Shown: in pieces, positions 21,403-31,200 of the stretch
How positions within the stretch are numbered: the first letter of the stretch is position 1
Layout of the letters: the number at the start of each line of letters is the position of its first letter
The notes under the pieces: generated by a model
Databases searched by the model: none
Told to the model about the DNA's origin: nothing
What the model saw: the letters and a program-made list of their open reading frames with translations, nothing else
Position numbers and translations under genes: made by a program
Source of the DNA: a virus
IMG/VR virus record: IMGVR_UViG_3300046009_010241
Coordinates: 1 to 33,386 of that record
Length of the DNA: 33,386 nt
Reading direction: 5' to 3' (one strand)

Positions 21403-23844
21403 TTATTTTACGCCTGCTAGTTTCCTAAGTTGTTGTTGTTCTTGATCGTATTGTGCTTTTCTCTTGTAAGCAGGTTCAGCAGTATTAATACCTGCCCATG
21501 GTTGTTTTTCTCTTTGAGCTGCTGGGTTAACGCCTGGTAACGTGCCTGTGGGTTGTCCTGGAGTGATGCCTTTACGTTGGAATGTTGGTTTATCGTATGG
21601 TTTGTAATCAGGATTGTCTGGCATTTCTATCGCTTCTTTGGCTACCTTTTCTGCATCTAATTTTTTAATGTGATATATTTTATCATCAACTTGTATAGTA
21701 TAATTTTCTTCCATGTCACCTACTACTTTGCCTGAGATTTTTGGTTGAGTTTTATCTCTGATCATATCGCCTACATTGATTGATCCTTCGTTTACTAATT
21801 TTTCAAATGTTTCTTCTAATGTTTCGTCTTTAGCCATCTTTTCTGTTCGTCTGCGAGCAACATCACTCATGTGATGGATCTTACCAACAGGATCTTTCTT
21901 CTTAGTTTGTTTTTTCCAATCACCTTCGTGTTCCCAGCCTGTTAATTTGCCTGTTTTAGGATCATATTTAATAGTATCTTTTTCTTCATTGACTTCATTG
22001 TCTTTGTCAAATTCTTTCTTTGTGATAAAATGATTTTCATCACAGCAACCAAGTTTGTCATCACGTGGATCACCACAATAGACACATACCTGTTCACTGT
22101 CTTCAATATCTCGTTCTTCTGTTACTTCTTTACTTTCGATACCGGCGTCCTGTTCAATTTGGCGAACCCAGCCACTGACATCGCTAGTACCAATTTCTTC
22201 AACAGGTGCAGCATATTCTGCTATTTCACGTGCCGCTTCTAATACACTATCTGGACCTAGTTTCATCAATAGTTCATGATGGCTGTGTGCAATCCTGCGT
22301 ATGATAGCTGATTGGATCGCTTCGAAACCACCATCATCATCTTCTTCGTCTTCTTTTACTGTATCTTTGTATAAGTCGTCAATGTCACCTAGGTAACCAT
22401 CGCAGGCGTGTTCTTCATCATGTGGACAATCACCGCCGCAATATTTGCAATCTTCTTTGTCTTCTTCGTAGACCACACCATCTATACCACTGTTGCTTGA
22501 GCCATAAGTGTTACCTTCGTCTACTTCTTGATTGTCTTCTGCTGGTTCTGCTGGTGTATCTTGGTCACCGATTTCATTCATGATCTGTTGATAGATGTGT
22601 GGTAGGTTATCCTGTAGCCAATCAACTACTAGGTCACGTGCATCTGCTTCTGGATCTGATTTAGCCAGTTCTCCTAGACGATCAAACAGTCTGTCGTCAC
22701 CGATGATATTGTACAGTGCGTTAGTAGCGTTCTGCCCATCTACTCCTACTGGCAAGGGTTGATTTAGTACATCGATCAACTTAGCAACTTCATCATCACT
22801 GTCTGGCACTGCCCAGGTACCTTCGCTGACCGTGTCAGCCCAGCTTTCAAATTGTTCTGCAAATTTATTTTCTTTCTTCATGTTATATGCCTTATGTACC
22901 AAAGGTAATGCTTCCTCTAACCGTTCATCAAATGTGCGTTTAACGAAACGCTCTTTCATTTCATCTGTATCAACTTCTGGAATATAGCTGGTTGATGTTG
23001 CTACAAATTGTTCTGCGCATTTTTTGTAACCTTTCTTGCCTGTCATGCGAGTTAGTGTGTTATTTAATAGGCCATGATATTCAAATGCTGCTTCTACCAT
23101 CGCGTGTGTTTGCGTGTCTTCAAATGTTCTGTAGCGGACTTTGTTCAAAAATGGTTTAAGTTTAGCCGCTTCTATAGCCATTTCACAGATGTGTCGACCT
23201 AAATCATCGTGTAGATCGCCACCTTGTTTGAAATGCTGTGCTACTGCACGGGCTAGTTTCAAGCTCTTGACTGGCATCTTGAAACGCTCACCTTCTTGAT
23301 TTTCAACATAGATATTGTTAATATGATGTGCTCGGGAACGGCGATTTTCTTCATCTATGATAGGTTGGCTGTGGCGAACTATGATGCGTACAGGACCTTT
23401 CTTTTCATAGCTTGATCGTCGGGTACCATATAGGCTTTCGCTGACTACATCGTCTCTAGTATAGGTATCATCTGACTTGCTGATCTGCTGTATATCACGA
23501 TGTTTTAGTGTTGAGCGTGTGATATCTCTGGGCTCAAAGCTCAACAGATTACGCTTGGCAAATTCACGCAGTTCACGCAGGAATCTATACCATTCTTTTT
23601 TGTGTTCGTCATCTAGATCATCGCTGATATTCTTGCTAAAATAGACTTTTAGACTAGTTTCATCTATCAGGCTGATGGTGATATTACCGTGATCATGGTC
23701 ATCTATCACATAGTCAAAGTTGAAAAAACGTGCAGATTCTGGATCTGTAGTGGCCTTGGCTTTATCATCGCCCAAACTGACATCCTCGAATCTATCACGG
23801 ATTTTCTCAAATAGGCCTTCTGCTATCTTGTTAATTTCTCTCAT
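21403..23844 (-). CDS. Large conserved-type structural-region protein with two Cys clusters
   Basis: An 813-aa protein just downstream of gp17. The N-terminus MREINKIAEGLFEKI is an amphipathic leader; IAE resembles a T4 prohead-protease (gp21) site, (L/I)xE. Residues ~40-200 look folded (FDYVIDDHDHG, KKEWYRFLRELREFAKRNLL). Residues ~430-510 and 570-640 are highly acidic and contain two zinc-type clusters, C466/C469/C473/C481 and C587/C590/C600/C601. The C-terminus ends QQLRKLAGVK, a motif shared with other proteins here. No enzymatic function recognised; a late capsid or packaging role is inferred from position, the late box and the leader. The late box ends 5 nt before the ATG. Confidence 0.75.
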   Translation of the reverse strand: MREINKIAEGLFEKIRDRFEDVSLGDDKAKATTDPESARFFNFDYVIDDHDHGNITISLIDETSLKVYFSKNISDDLDDEHKKEWYRFLRELREFAKRNLLSFEPRDITRSTLKHRDIQQISKSDDTYTRDDVVSESLYGTRRSSYEKKGPVRIIVRHSQPIIDEENRRSRAHHINNIYVENQEGERFKMPVKSLKLARAVAQHFKQGGDLHDDLGRHICEMAIEAAKLKPFLNKVRYRTFEDTQTHAMVEAAFEYHGLLNNTLTRMTGKKGYKKCAEQFVATSTSYIPEVDTDEMKERFVKRTFDERLEEALPLVHKAYNMKKENKFAEQFESWADTVSEGTWAVPDSDDEVAKLIDVLNQPLPVGVDGQNATNALYNIIGDDRLFDRLGELAKSDPEADARDLVVDWLQDNLPHIYQQIMNEIGDQDTPAEPAEDNQEVDEGNTYGSSNSGIDGVVYEEDKEDCKYCGGDCPHDEEHACDGYLGDIDDLYKDTVKEDEEDDDGGFEAIQSAIIRRIAHSHHELLMKLGPDSVLEAAREIAEYAAPVEEIGTSDVSGWVRQIEQDAGIESKEVTEERDIEDSEQVCVYCGDPRDDKLGCCDENHFITKKEFDKDNEVNEEKDTIKYDPKTGKLTGWEHEGDWKKQTKKKDPVGKIHHMSDVARRRTEKMAKDETLEETFEKLVNEGSINVGDMIRDKTQPKISGKVVGDMEENYTIQVDDKIYHIKKLDAEKVAKEAIEMPDNPDYKPYDKPTFQRKGITPGQPTGTLPGVNPAAQREKQPWAGINTAEPAYKRKAQYDQEQQQLRKLAGVK

Positions 23845-23849
23845 GTAAG

Positions 23850-23857
23850 TATTTATC
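23850..23857 (-). promoter_or_regulatory. T4-like late promoter box of the 813-aa gene
   Basis: GATAAATA on the minus strand, 5 nt before the ATG at 23844 and overlapping the last base of gp17. At this spacing, T4-type initiation would start on the A of the ATG. Confidence 0.65.
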
Positions 23858-25425
23858 TATGTAATGAAGAATGGCATGGGCTCGATCACATCTTCCAAGC
23901 TGTCTTTCATGGTCAAATCCAGCTGGCTGTCAAAGCTCTGCAACATCTGCGCCATGCGTACTATTAGTATCAAGCTCATTACTAGATCGTCAGTTTCGCC
24001 TGGTTTTGCCGCATAACTACTGCCATGTGCTACAAAAGTCTTGAGTTCTGATATCAATGGACGGCTGACGATCGTCATGCGTTTGGATTCTATTAGATTT
24101 TTAAGTTTAGCGCAGGCTGATATCTTGCTGGAATTAGTGGTATTAAATCCCTTGCGATAACGCCGGCCAGATCCCATGCGTTTAGATTCGCTTAGGAATA
24201 TGCCCTTGATGTTCTCTTCACCAATTTCACTGATGCTGATCAGAGCCGCTTCGCCTACGGTGTTATTTTCTACACTGTAGTAAATATTGTTGGGATTGAC
24301 TGTTTCGGCGAGATATTTGGTTATTTCTGTTAGGATCCCTACCTGTTGCTGTATGGGTGTGCGATTATGCTGCCACTCACCTACTTGCCTAAATGTAGGC
24401 AATTCAAATATCTGTATACCTGCAGGATCTCCACCCGTGCCTAAGCTGGGATCTAAAGACACCACATAGGTATATTGCGCTTCTGGACGTTTATACCAGC
24501 GCACTTGCCCCTGGCGTTCTATGGGATCCAACCCTTGCATTTCGACTAAGAAACTAGGACTGATTAGGGTTTCTTCCCAGATGATGAATTCACAATCCAT
24601 TTCACGGCGGAAACGTTCATCACCTAGCTGTGCTCGTTGTTGTACGGCCCAAGCTTCATCACGATCTGGGTGTTCGTTCCAATAGCTACGGAATGCTTTG
24701 AATCCATTGATGCCAAGTTCAGTTGGATTACCAAACTCGTCAAACTGCTTGTTAGCACCTTTCCATAAGGTAGCAAACTGATCTTCATCGCTGTTAGGGG
24801 TACTAGTGATAATACATTTACCACCAGTGGCTAATGTAGGACTGATTGAAGTCCAGAATTCACGACCTATAGTAGGGCGAACGAAGGCAAACTCATCAGC
24901 ATACAGCAATGAAATACTCAGGCCTCGACCTGTATTTTCTGTTGTTGTAGCTGATATAATACGACTACCATTATCAAAATCTATACTACCTTTGTTGTAA
25001 CTCACCGCACCTGCACGTATGAAATCCGGCACGCTTTCGTAAGCGTAACGGATACGTTGCATGATTTCTTGTGAGCCTGTGTATTTGTGTGCGGCAATTA
25101 GGATAGTGCTGTCAGATTTAAACATAGCATACCAAAGTAGGTATCCCGCTGCTGACGTTGACTTACCTGTTTGCCGGGGCATTAGACTGATGCTAAAGCG
25201 ATAGTTATGATAGGTATGGATTAGGCGTTTCTGATAGTTAAATGGTGCATACAGCATACGTCCTCGAGTAGGATGCTGTATGTAAAAGTAGTTGCTCATA
25301 AAGTATTCAGGGCCCGTGCTAGGGTCTGCGCACTTTGCGAATTCTCTTAATTGTTCTTCAGTAAAGCTCTCACGGGTATGAGGCTTCTTTACTAGAACAC
25401 TATCTGTTCCTTTAGCCGTTGCCAT
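23857..25425 (-). CDS. 17: gp17 terminase large subunit
   Basis: 522 aa from the ATG at 25425 (MATAKGTDSV); an in-frame TTG at 25440 would overlap the radical SAM gene. Walker A is MPRQTGKST (about 82-90) and Walker B LLYADEFAF (about 173-181). The coupling motif STPNS follows. The nuclease domain has SLDPSLG (Asp about 325), VENNTVG (Glu about 386) and ETDDLVMSL (Asp about 479-480). It pumps DNA into the prohead and cuts concatemers with gp16. All catalytic residues appear present. The 4-nt gap after the radical SAM gene implies co-transcription, probably from the late box at 27283 as well as from upstream. Confidence 0.95.
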   Translation of the reverse strand: MATAKGTDSVLVKKPHTRESFTEEQLREFAKCADPSTGPEYFMSNYFYIQHPTRGRMLYAPFNYQKRLIHTYHNYRFSISLMPRQTGKSTSAAGYLLWYAMFKSDSTILIAAHKYTGSQEIMQRIRYAYESVPDFIRAGAVSYNKGSIDFDNGSRIISATTTENTGRGLSISLLYADEFAFVRPTIGREFWTSISPTLATGGKCIITSTPNSDEDQFATLWKGANKQFDEFGNPTELGINGFKAFRSYWNEHPDRDEAWAVQQRAQLGDERFRREMDCEFIIWEETLISPSFLVEMQGLDPIERQGQVRWYKRPEAQYTYVVSLDPSLGTGGDPAGIQIFELPTFRQVGEWQHNRTPIQQQVGILTEITKYLAETVNPNNIYYSVENNTVGEAALISISEIGEENIKGIFLSESKRMGSGRRYRKGFNTTNSSKISACAKLKNLIESKRMTIVSRPLISELKTFVAHGSSYAAKPGETDDLVMSLILIVRMAQMLQSFDSQLDLTMKDSLEDVIEPMPFFIT

Positions 25426-25429
25426 ACTA

Positions 25430-27277
25430 TTACTTATCAAGTTTAATTTTTACTTTACTAGAACCACTTCTTCTTCCTATATAAAATCTTCTGCAAAACT
25501 CATCAATATTAGTTTCGTTGATGATCGAATCCAGTATCAGAGTTGTTTTTCCAGATGCTTCCTTAGAAAAAAATGTTTGATTATAAATGTTGCTGTCTAT
25601 GTCGATGTGGTAAGGATATTTTTGCTTAAAATCAACATTAAAATGTTTTTGAAATAACACTAGTTCATCAATCTCTGATATTTTATAACTATTTCTTACA
25701 AAATTTTCTAATTCGGTCTGAACCTGTGTTAGTTCAACCGGAAACACTCTAGTAGAATTCCATATTATATTTGTTCCAGATTTAAATTTTGACGACGAAT
25801 CTAATCGCCCTGTATTAAGATAAGAATTTATAATATTTTTTACATTCTTATATTCTTTATTCAATATACCGTTTGACTTTATTATAAAATCATATAATCT
25901 ATTATAGAATGTTTCATAACTTATACTGTGTGCATTATTTAGATATCTACTATAAATCTGACTGTAACCAATATAATGAAAAGTAGTCATCATCCAACTA
26001 AACATAAACGATTCTATTAGTTCAGATATATCCATATATTTTGTAGCTCGAATTAATTTTTGTTTCTCAATTATTGAATCAGTCAAATCATCTTTGCCGC
26101 TTAAATAATTTTCTACCTCAATCAATTCAAGTTGGTGCTTTTCTATCTGTTCAACACTGTTAAGTTCTGAATTTTCCAAAATCATTGTCAAATAAACATC
26201 TACCGTTGAGTGCTGATTATGATTTAATAATGCAAAATGACCTAATCGCCACGATTCATTGGTCTCAAACGGCAAGCCTAATATCAATTCAGAATAAACA
26301 GGAACACCAGCTATTTCACATTTAGGCAAAAGTGCCGCCATATTACTTAAATCCATATTTTTTCTTTTAATTTCTGTTAGCACTTCATCAGACATGCTTT
26401 GCACAGAAACTGTTAATCCCCTAGGCCCTAATATTTTTGCTATTTCGAGCACTTTAAGGCTGGACGTTTTGTTCCAACTAACTGATAATGTGCGGGGATA
26501 ACCTGTTGTTCTTTTGAGTCTATCTATTTCTATTGCTATTTGTTTATCTCGTTCTACAAAAATACCAAAATTAGCATCTGGTATAGCGATATATTCTATT
26601 TTATGTTTTGATGCCCACTCTAACTCTTCAAATACTCTTTCAAGATTAAATTTTTTTATTTTACTATAGGTAACTCCGCCCCAATCACAAAACGTACAGG
26701 AAAACGGGCATCCCCTGTTTGTTTCTAAAATCATCTGCCATTTAATTGAATCATTTGATACTAATTGATCAAATACTCCTGTTAAATACGGACTTGGTAT
26801 GCTATCTAAATTATCTATTCTAGCCGATGAATAAACTTTTTTAATTATTCCGTTAGTAAGAATTGTATCTAAAACATCCTTAAAAGCATATTCTCCTTCT
26901 CCGTTAACAATACAATCTACATATGGGTGATTTTTAAAGAATAATTTTTGGAATGGTTTATTAGTTACTTGCGGACCACCAAATACTATTAAGGAGTCAG
27001 GGAATTCTTTTTTAATTTGTTTGGCTAACTCTTTGTTATATTCCCAATTCCAGACATAACAACTAAACGCTACAATTTTGGGAGTTTCTAATCGAGATAT
27101 TATTTGTTTAATATTTTCTCGTTTAAAAAATATTTCACCTAATTTAAAATTATTTTTTATGTTGTCAAATTGTGAAACATAACTCCATAATATTCCAACA
27201 GAATAAGGCAAAAAATATTCAGGTGTTGAAGTAGGGCCAAAATCAAAATTTGGCTGAACCAAATATACATTATACAT
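25430..27277 (-). CDS. B12-binding-type radical SAM protein inserted before gp17
   Basis: A 615-aa protein. Residues 1-~150 have the B12-binding Rossmann outline (PKIVAFSCYVWNW, LIVFGGPQVTN, VNGEGEYAF). The radical SAM cluster is C190-xxx-C194-xx-C197 (NRGCPFSCTFCDWGG), followed by barrel strands including LTVSVQSMSDEVL and a SELILGLPFET segment. The C-terminal ~250 residues are helical. Base composition is very AT-rich: 12 G/C of 60 at 25861-25920 against 29 of 60 in gp17 (24121-24180), so recent transfer is likely. A late CATAAATA box ends 5 nt before the ATG. It separates gp17 from the 75-aa gene. Function and substrate unknown. Confidence 0.85.
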   Translation of the reverse strand: MYNVYLVQPNFDFGPTSTPEYFLPYSVGILWSYVSQFDNIKNNFKLGEIFFKRENIKQIISRLETPKIVAFSCYVWNWEYNKELAKQIKKEFPDSLIVFGGPQVTNKPFQKLFFKNHPYVDCIVNGEGEYAFKDVLDTILTNGIIKKVYSSARIDNLDSIPSPYLTGVFDQLVSNDSIKWQMILETNRGCPFSCTFCDWGGVTYSKIKKFNLERVFEELEWASKHKIEYIAIPDANFGIFVERDKQIAIEIDRLKRTTGYPRTLSVSWNKTSSLKVLEIAKILGPRGLTVSVQSMSDEVLTEIKRKNMDLSNMAALLPKCEIAGVPVYSELILGLPFETNESWRLGHFALLNHNQHSTVDVYLTMILENSELNSVEQIEKHQLELIEVENYLSGKDDLTDSIIEKQKLIRATKYMDISELIESFMFSWMMTTFHYIGYSQIYSRYLNNAHSISYETFYNRLYDFIIKSNGILNKEYKNVKNIINSYLNTGRLDSSSKFKSGTNIIWNSTRVFPVELTQVQTELENFVRNSYKISEIDELVLFQKHFNVDFKQKYPYHIDIDSNIYNQTFFSKEASGKTTLILDSIINETNIDEFCRRFYIGRRSGSSKVKIKLDK

Positions 27278-27282
27278 AGAAT

Positions 27283-27290
27283 TATTTATG
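27283..27290 (-). promoter_or_regulatory. T4-like late promoter box of the inserted radical SAM gene
   Basis: CATAAATA on the minus strand, 5 nt before the ATG at 27277. No ribosome site lies between them, so a leaderless transcript is predicted. Confidence 0.6.
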
Positions 27291-27291
27291 A

Positions 27292-27319
27292 ACTACCGGT
27301 GCTACCGGTAATTAATTAC
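27292..27319. repeat. Nested palindromes at the radical SAM gene border
   Basis: GGTAATTAATTACC (a perfect 14-bp palindrome at 27306-27319 covering the stop of the 75-aa gene) abuts ACCGGT-AGC-ACCGGT, a 6-bp hairpin with a 3-nt loop. No T-run follows, so this is not a clean terminator; it marks the boundary of the AT-rich cassette. Confidence 0.55.
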
Positions 27320-27543
27320 CAGGGCTTTTCGCCGGTTAGATATGGTTTTGAGAACCATAATTGGAACCATTCTGGGGTTCCTGGTTGGACGTTGTGTTCT
27401 TTTTGATATTGTATTTTTTCGTTGGCAGTTATGCTCATATTACTGCCTTCTGTGCTAACTGTACCTTCGCCTTTGTATTCCTGTAGGCGACCAATGTTTT
27501 GTGTGATGCCGGCTAGTTGCTTGATTTGGTCTATATCGTCCAT
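27316..27543 (-). CDS. 75-aa conserved-type hypothetical protein
   Basis: Begins MDDIDQIKQLAGITQNIGRLQEY and ends GTPEWFQLWFSKPYLTGEKPW. The KQLAGI motif also occurs as AKLAGL in the 1097-aa protein and RKLAGV in the 813-aa protein. Central GSNMSITANEKIQYQKEHNVQPG is polar. The protein resembles small proteins upstream of the large terminase in T4-like aquatic phages. It lies one base downstream of the 121-aa gene. A structural or packaging accessory role is inferred from context only. Confidence 0.7.
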   Translation of the reverse strand: MDDIDQIKQLAGITQNIGRLQEYKGEGTVSTEGSNMSITANEKIQYQKEHNVQPGTPEWFQLWFSKPYLTGEKPW

Positions 27544-27544
27544 G

Positions 27545-27910
27545 TTAAACTCCGTATTTGTTACGTTTAGGTTTAGCGACAGGGCTGACTTTGTTAATTT
27601 TTTCTAATTCTTCACTGCCTTTTCCGCTGTGTTTTCTTATTTTTAATCCAAATTCTTTACGTGCATGATCGATGATTTCTTGATCAGCATCACTATATCC
27701 AACCGTTGTAAATTCACTACCTATTGGACCTAGGGGATCAACTACATCATCGGGACTTCTAGCCAACGCCATACCAAATCTATAGGCTACATAAGGATGT
27801 GAATTATTATCTAAATATGGATAACTATCTACGTTTGATAGAGATTGGCGAGTTGACTTACGAAACTTACCTCTTTCTAATACTTCTGTGATAATCTCAT
27901 TAATTTTCAT
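27545..27910 (-). CDS. 121-aa conserved-type hypothetical protein
   Basis: I start at the ATG at 27910 (MKINEIITEVLERG); an upstream in-frame start at 27946 lies deeper in the previous gene. The 11-nt overlap with the 109-aa gene indicates coupled translation. Notable segments are YPYLDNNSHPYVAYRFGMALA, EFTTVGYSDADQEIIDHA and a basic tail ending KPKRNKYGV. The leader contains ITE, which fits a prohead-protease-like (L/I)xE site. I recall similar proteins in T4-like aquatic phages near the terminase. The role is unknown, probably virion assembly. Confidence 0.7.
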   Translation of the reverse strand: MKINEIITEVLERGKFRKSTRQSLSNVDSYPYLDNNSHPYVAYRFGMALARSPDDVVDPLGPIGSEFTTVGYSDADQEIIDHARKEFGLKIRKHSGKGSEELEKINKVSPVAKPKRNKYGV

Positions 27911-28229
27911 AATCGTCTTGATCTTCGTCTTCATCACCGCTGTCAATTAACATACTGCGTAGGCTAGCTACGCTGCCTGGTTGGCGACGATCATCTATGA
28001 AGCTTTCTAAATGTGGTGTAAGATAGCTACGGATTTGTCCTGAGAATGGGCCTGGAAGATCGCGACCATAGCGTGCCAGATCACTAGCGATGCCCGAAGC
28101 TTGATTGAGATGTTCTTCAAGTTGATCTAGCATATCGCTGAGATGTGCTCGATCTACGGCATCTTCTTGGATAGGTTCGCCTGCAGCAATAGCGTCCATC
28201 ATCTCAACAAATTCTTTTAACTCTTTCAT
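27900..28229 (-). CDS. 109-aa acidic helical hypothetical protein
   Basis: Starts MKELKEFVEMMDAIAAGEP. Next come a helical segment LSDMLDQLEEHLNQASGIASDLARYG, then PFSGQIRSYLTPHLESFIDDRR, and a strongly acidic tail (DSGDEDEDQDDYEN). It is soluble, with no membrane segment. It lies 2 nt below the 1097-aa gene and overlaps the 121-aa gene by 11 nt. No family recognised. The context, between large assembly-region proteins and the terminase, suggests a head-assembly or core role. Confidence 0.7.
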   Translation of the reverse strand: MKELKEFVEMMDAIAAGEPIQEDAVDRAHLSDMLDQLEEHLNQASGIASDLARYGRDLPGPFSGQIRSYLTPHLESFIDDRRQPGSVASLRSMLIDSGDEDEDQDDYEN

Positions 28230-28231
28230 AA

Positions 28232-31200
28232 TTATGCCTTAACGTCGTTGATCATACTTTCGTATGCTTTCCAAAGACTTTCTTCTTTAGCTTCTGCTAC
28301 TGCCATTGGATTGTCACCACGGAATGGTTTATCACTGTATGCTTTCTTAGAACGATGTAGATCAGTACCACTCGGAATAGCTGCATCTGTGCCTGCAACT
28401 TCTTCGCGTGGTGTGTTTGTGTATTCTATGTCACGCTCTTTAGGACCTTCTTCAGCAACAACTTCTTCAGCCATCGCTGGTTGTGCTTGGATAGCAACAA
28501 CTGGCATACCACTTAGCTTGCGGATTAGATTAACTACATCTTCTTCACCGTTTGCTGATACATTAATGTTGATATCTTCTTTTACTGTATATTTTTTACC
28601 GTCCACTTCAAACTCCTTTTTCCCTTCAGCGCGAGCTTTGGCTAGTGCACCTGAGAATTCGTTACCTTCACCTACTTCTTCTTCACTTACTAATACTTCA
28701 TCTTCAGCGTCTTTGATGGGTGTAGTATCAACCCCTGCAGCTGCCAAGAACATTTCTTTTTTAAATCTTGGATTTTGTTGTTTGAATATGTCTGCATGAT
28801 ACATGGCCAATTCAGTACGTTTGGCTATATCTGGAATCGATTTAAGCAAGTCTGCTACCATGCGGAAATCTTTTCTTGTTGCAGCTTCATTTAATTCATC
28901 TTCGCTACAGCCCATACCTTCGTCCATGGCTTTTTCATCTTCACAGCAACAAGGGTCAGCATTGCATTTTGAACAACCTGCATAGGTCAATGGACTTGCT
29001 GAGTCACCTGGTACCATTGGATTGAAGTCCTCACGTGCTAGGCCTGCTAGTTTAGCGATTTCTGCTAGCTCGTGTTCTGCATCTAATAGAGGTTCCTCAC
29101 TGACGAAACTGTTCATCGGTGCACCACATTCCATAGCTTCTTTTTCTTTGCTATCACAGAAATGGCTGTATGATGTAGCACAGTCACTGATAAAGTCTTC
29201 ATCATAATGGACTAACCAACGAGCTGCCTTTGGTGTCATTTTCATTTCAATCAATTCGTCATAAACTGCTTTAACGAACGCTTCTGAATTGCAGTCTAAT
29301 CCTGGTTGTTCATCTGATAGAATACGACCAACTGTTTCATAAGTATATTCACTGCTTTCTGGGTTACGTCCTTCATGGACCATTTTATGTTTTTTCATTT
29401 CTGCTTTGGAATTTTTAATAGTGTCACCAAATTTTGTAGCTTCTTCTACTTGGCCTTTGTTGTGTGCTTTCCAAGCAGTAGCATAAGCGATGCCTTTTTC
29501 TTTCTTAGATAGTTTGCCATCTTTGGCATAACCTTTCTTGATGTGTTTAACCATGCGTTCTGCTTTAGCGCCTGGAGGTGCTACTTCGTCAACTTGTTTA
29601 GCATCCTTGGCTGCTTTCTTCATAGGTTCTGTTTTGTTGCCATCTTTATCGAGATCGATATAGTCTGGCTTAGCTGATTCATCAAACTTGTCATGTTTAG
29701 CACGGATACTAGCCATTTTCTCTTTGCTTGCGCCTTCACGACCTGCTTTTTGTAGGGCTGCCATCCCATCTTTACCATATTTCTTTTTACCTAGATATGC
29801 TTGTAGGCCACTTTCATCTACTTCATCTTTTTCTTCATCATCTTTTTGTGCGGCACCACCATAAGCACGACCTTTAACAACACGTGTTGATGATTTGCTA
29901 TCATAATCACCTTTCTCAGCACGTTCATCTTCTTGTTTGTCTTTAAGTGCTTGTAGGCGTTTGCGTTTAGCTACAGCATCACTATCTGGTTTTGCTGGCT
30001 CTTCGTCTTTAGCATCTTTAGCGGCCTTCTTCATTGGCTCTTCAGTGTCGCCATCTTTGTCAAGATCTAAGAAGTCTGGTTTAGCATCTTCTTTGAAGTT
30101 CATGAATCGCTCCATGAGGCTTTCTGCTATTTTTTCTAAGTTTTTCATACCTGGGTTTCCTAAAAATTTTTTATTTTCAAACTGTGGATCTAAATAAGGA
30201 TCACGTGCTCCGGCTGGCAATTTTTGTTGTGCTAGATCAGGTTGATCAAACATATCAGGAGTTTGCCCTTTTTTCAACTGCTGTTGAGTTGTTTGTGGAG
30301 CAGTGATCTTACGTGGAGAATTCATATTTTGTAAGAACCAATTTAATTGTTCTCTATCACTCAACACTGAGTTAATCATAGCTGTTCTTTGTGCAACTCT
30401 CATTTTTGTGAACACTGTGATCATTCTATCAATAGTAGCTTTTGATAGGTTAACCGCACCGTCTGGAAATTCTAATTTAACAGACTGTTGCGGTGGTGTA
30501 GGTGCAGGTTGTCCTGGTTGCGGTGGTTCTTGTAAATGTTCATAATATTCAGCCATTGCACCTGACCAGTCAGACAACGCTTGTGAATTTTTTGCTGCTA
30601 CGGGATTATATTGCTCATTTAATTCTATAGATTCGTTATTTGTACCGAAAGTCTTTTGTCCACCAGCATATTTTTTTGTTTGTGTCTTCATTGGTACAGG
30701 TTGATCCTTTGATGCTGGTGCAGATTTTTGTTGTGTCTTTGAAGTTGTTGATTTTGGTGCAGGAGTAATTGGCAAATCAGTACCAAATCTGGATTTTATG
30801 ACCTCTGGACTCCAACCAGTTGTACTAGTAGTCGCTGTTGTATCTAGTTCTTTTTTATCTGTAGTGCCTGCATCAGCAGAACCATCAGTTGGTTGGGCTT
30901 GGATTGATGGTTGCTCTTTTTCTTTCGCTTTGGCCTTTTGTTTGGCTTTGGCTACAATCTCTTTACCCTGCGCGGCTATTTTTTCTGGAGCAGCGCCAGA
31001 GTCTTTTGTTGCCTTAGCAAAATCCACAGCGGCCTGGGCCTGTTGTTGGACTGGTAAGTCAGCGGCAGCTACTTGTTGAGTGAAATCTTGGAATCGTTTT
31101 TCCTGTGCATCATAGCGTGCATTAGCAGCCACGATAGCCTGTTCTGTTCGTTTTATTTCTTTCTGTTGGGCATCTATAGTAGCCTTGGCGTTGTTTATCC

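Noticed and set aside
25426-25440. An in-frame TTG start 15 nt upstream of the gp17 ATG.
   Set aside because: It overlaps the radical SAM gene and lacks a ribosome site; ATG at 25425 is the better start. Upstream in-frame starts at 2474 (TTG), 7840, 11215, 21308 and 27946 were rejected likewise because they lie in promoters or deep in neighbouring genes, mostly without ribosome sites.
28248-28799. A 183-codon open frame on the plus strand.
   Set aside because: It lies wholly opposite the 1097-aa gene, is Ser/Ala/Leu-rich as expected from an antisense reading, and has no family match or promoter. Similar plus-strand frames at 10425-10907 and 32155-32700 are rejected for the same reason.
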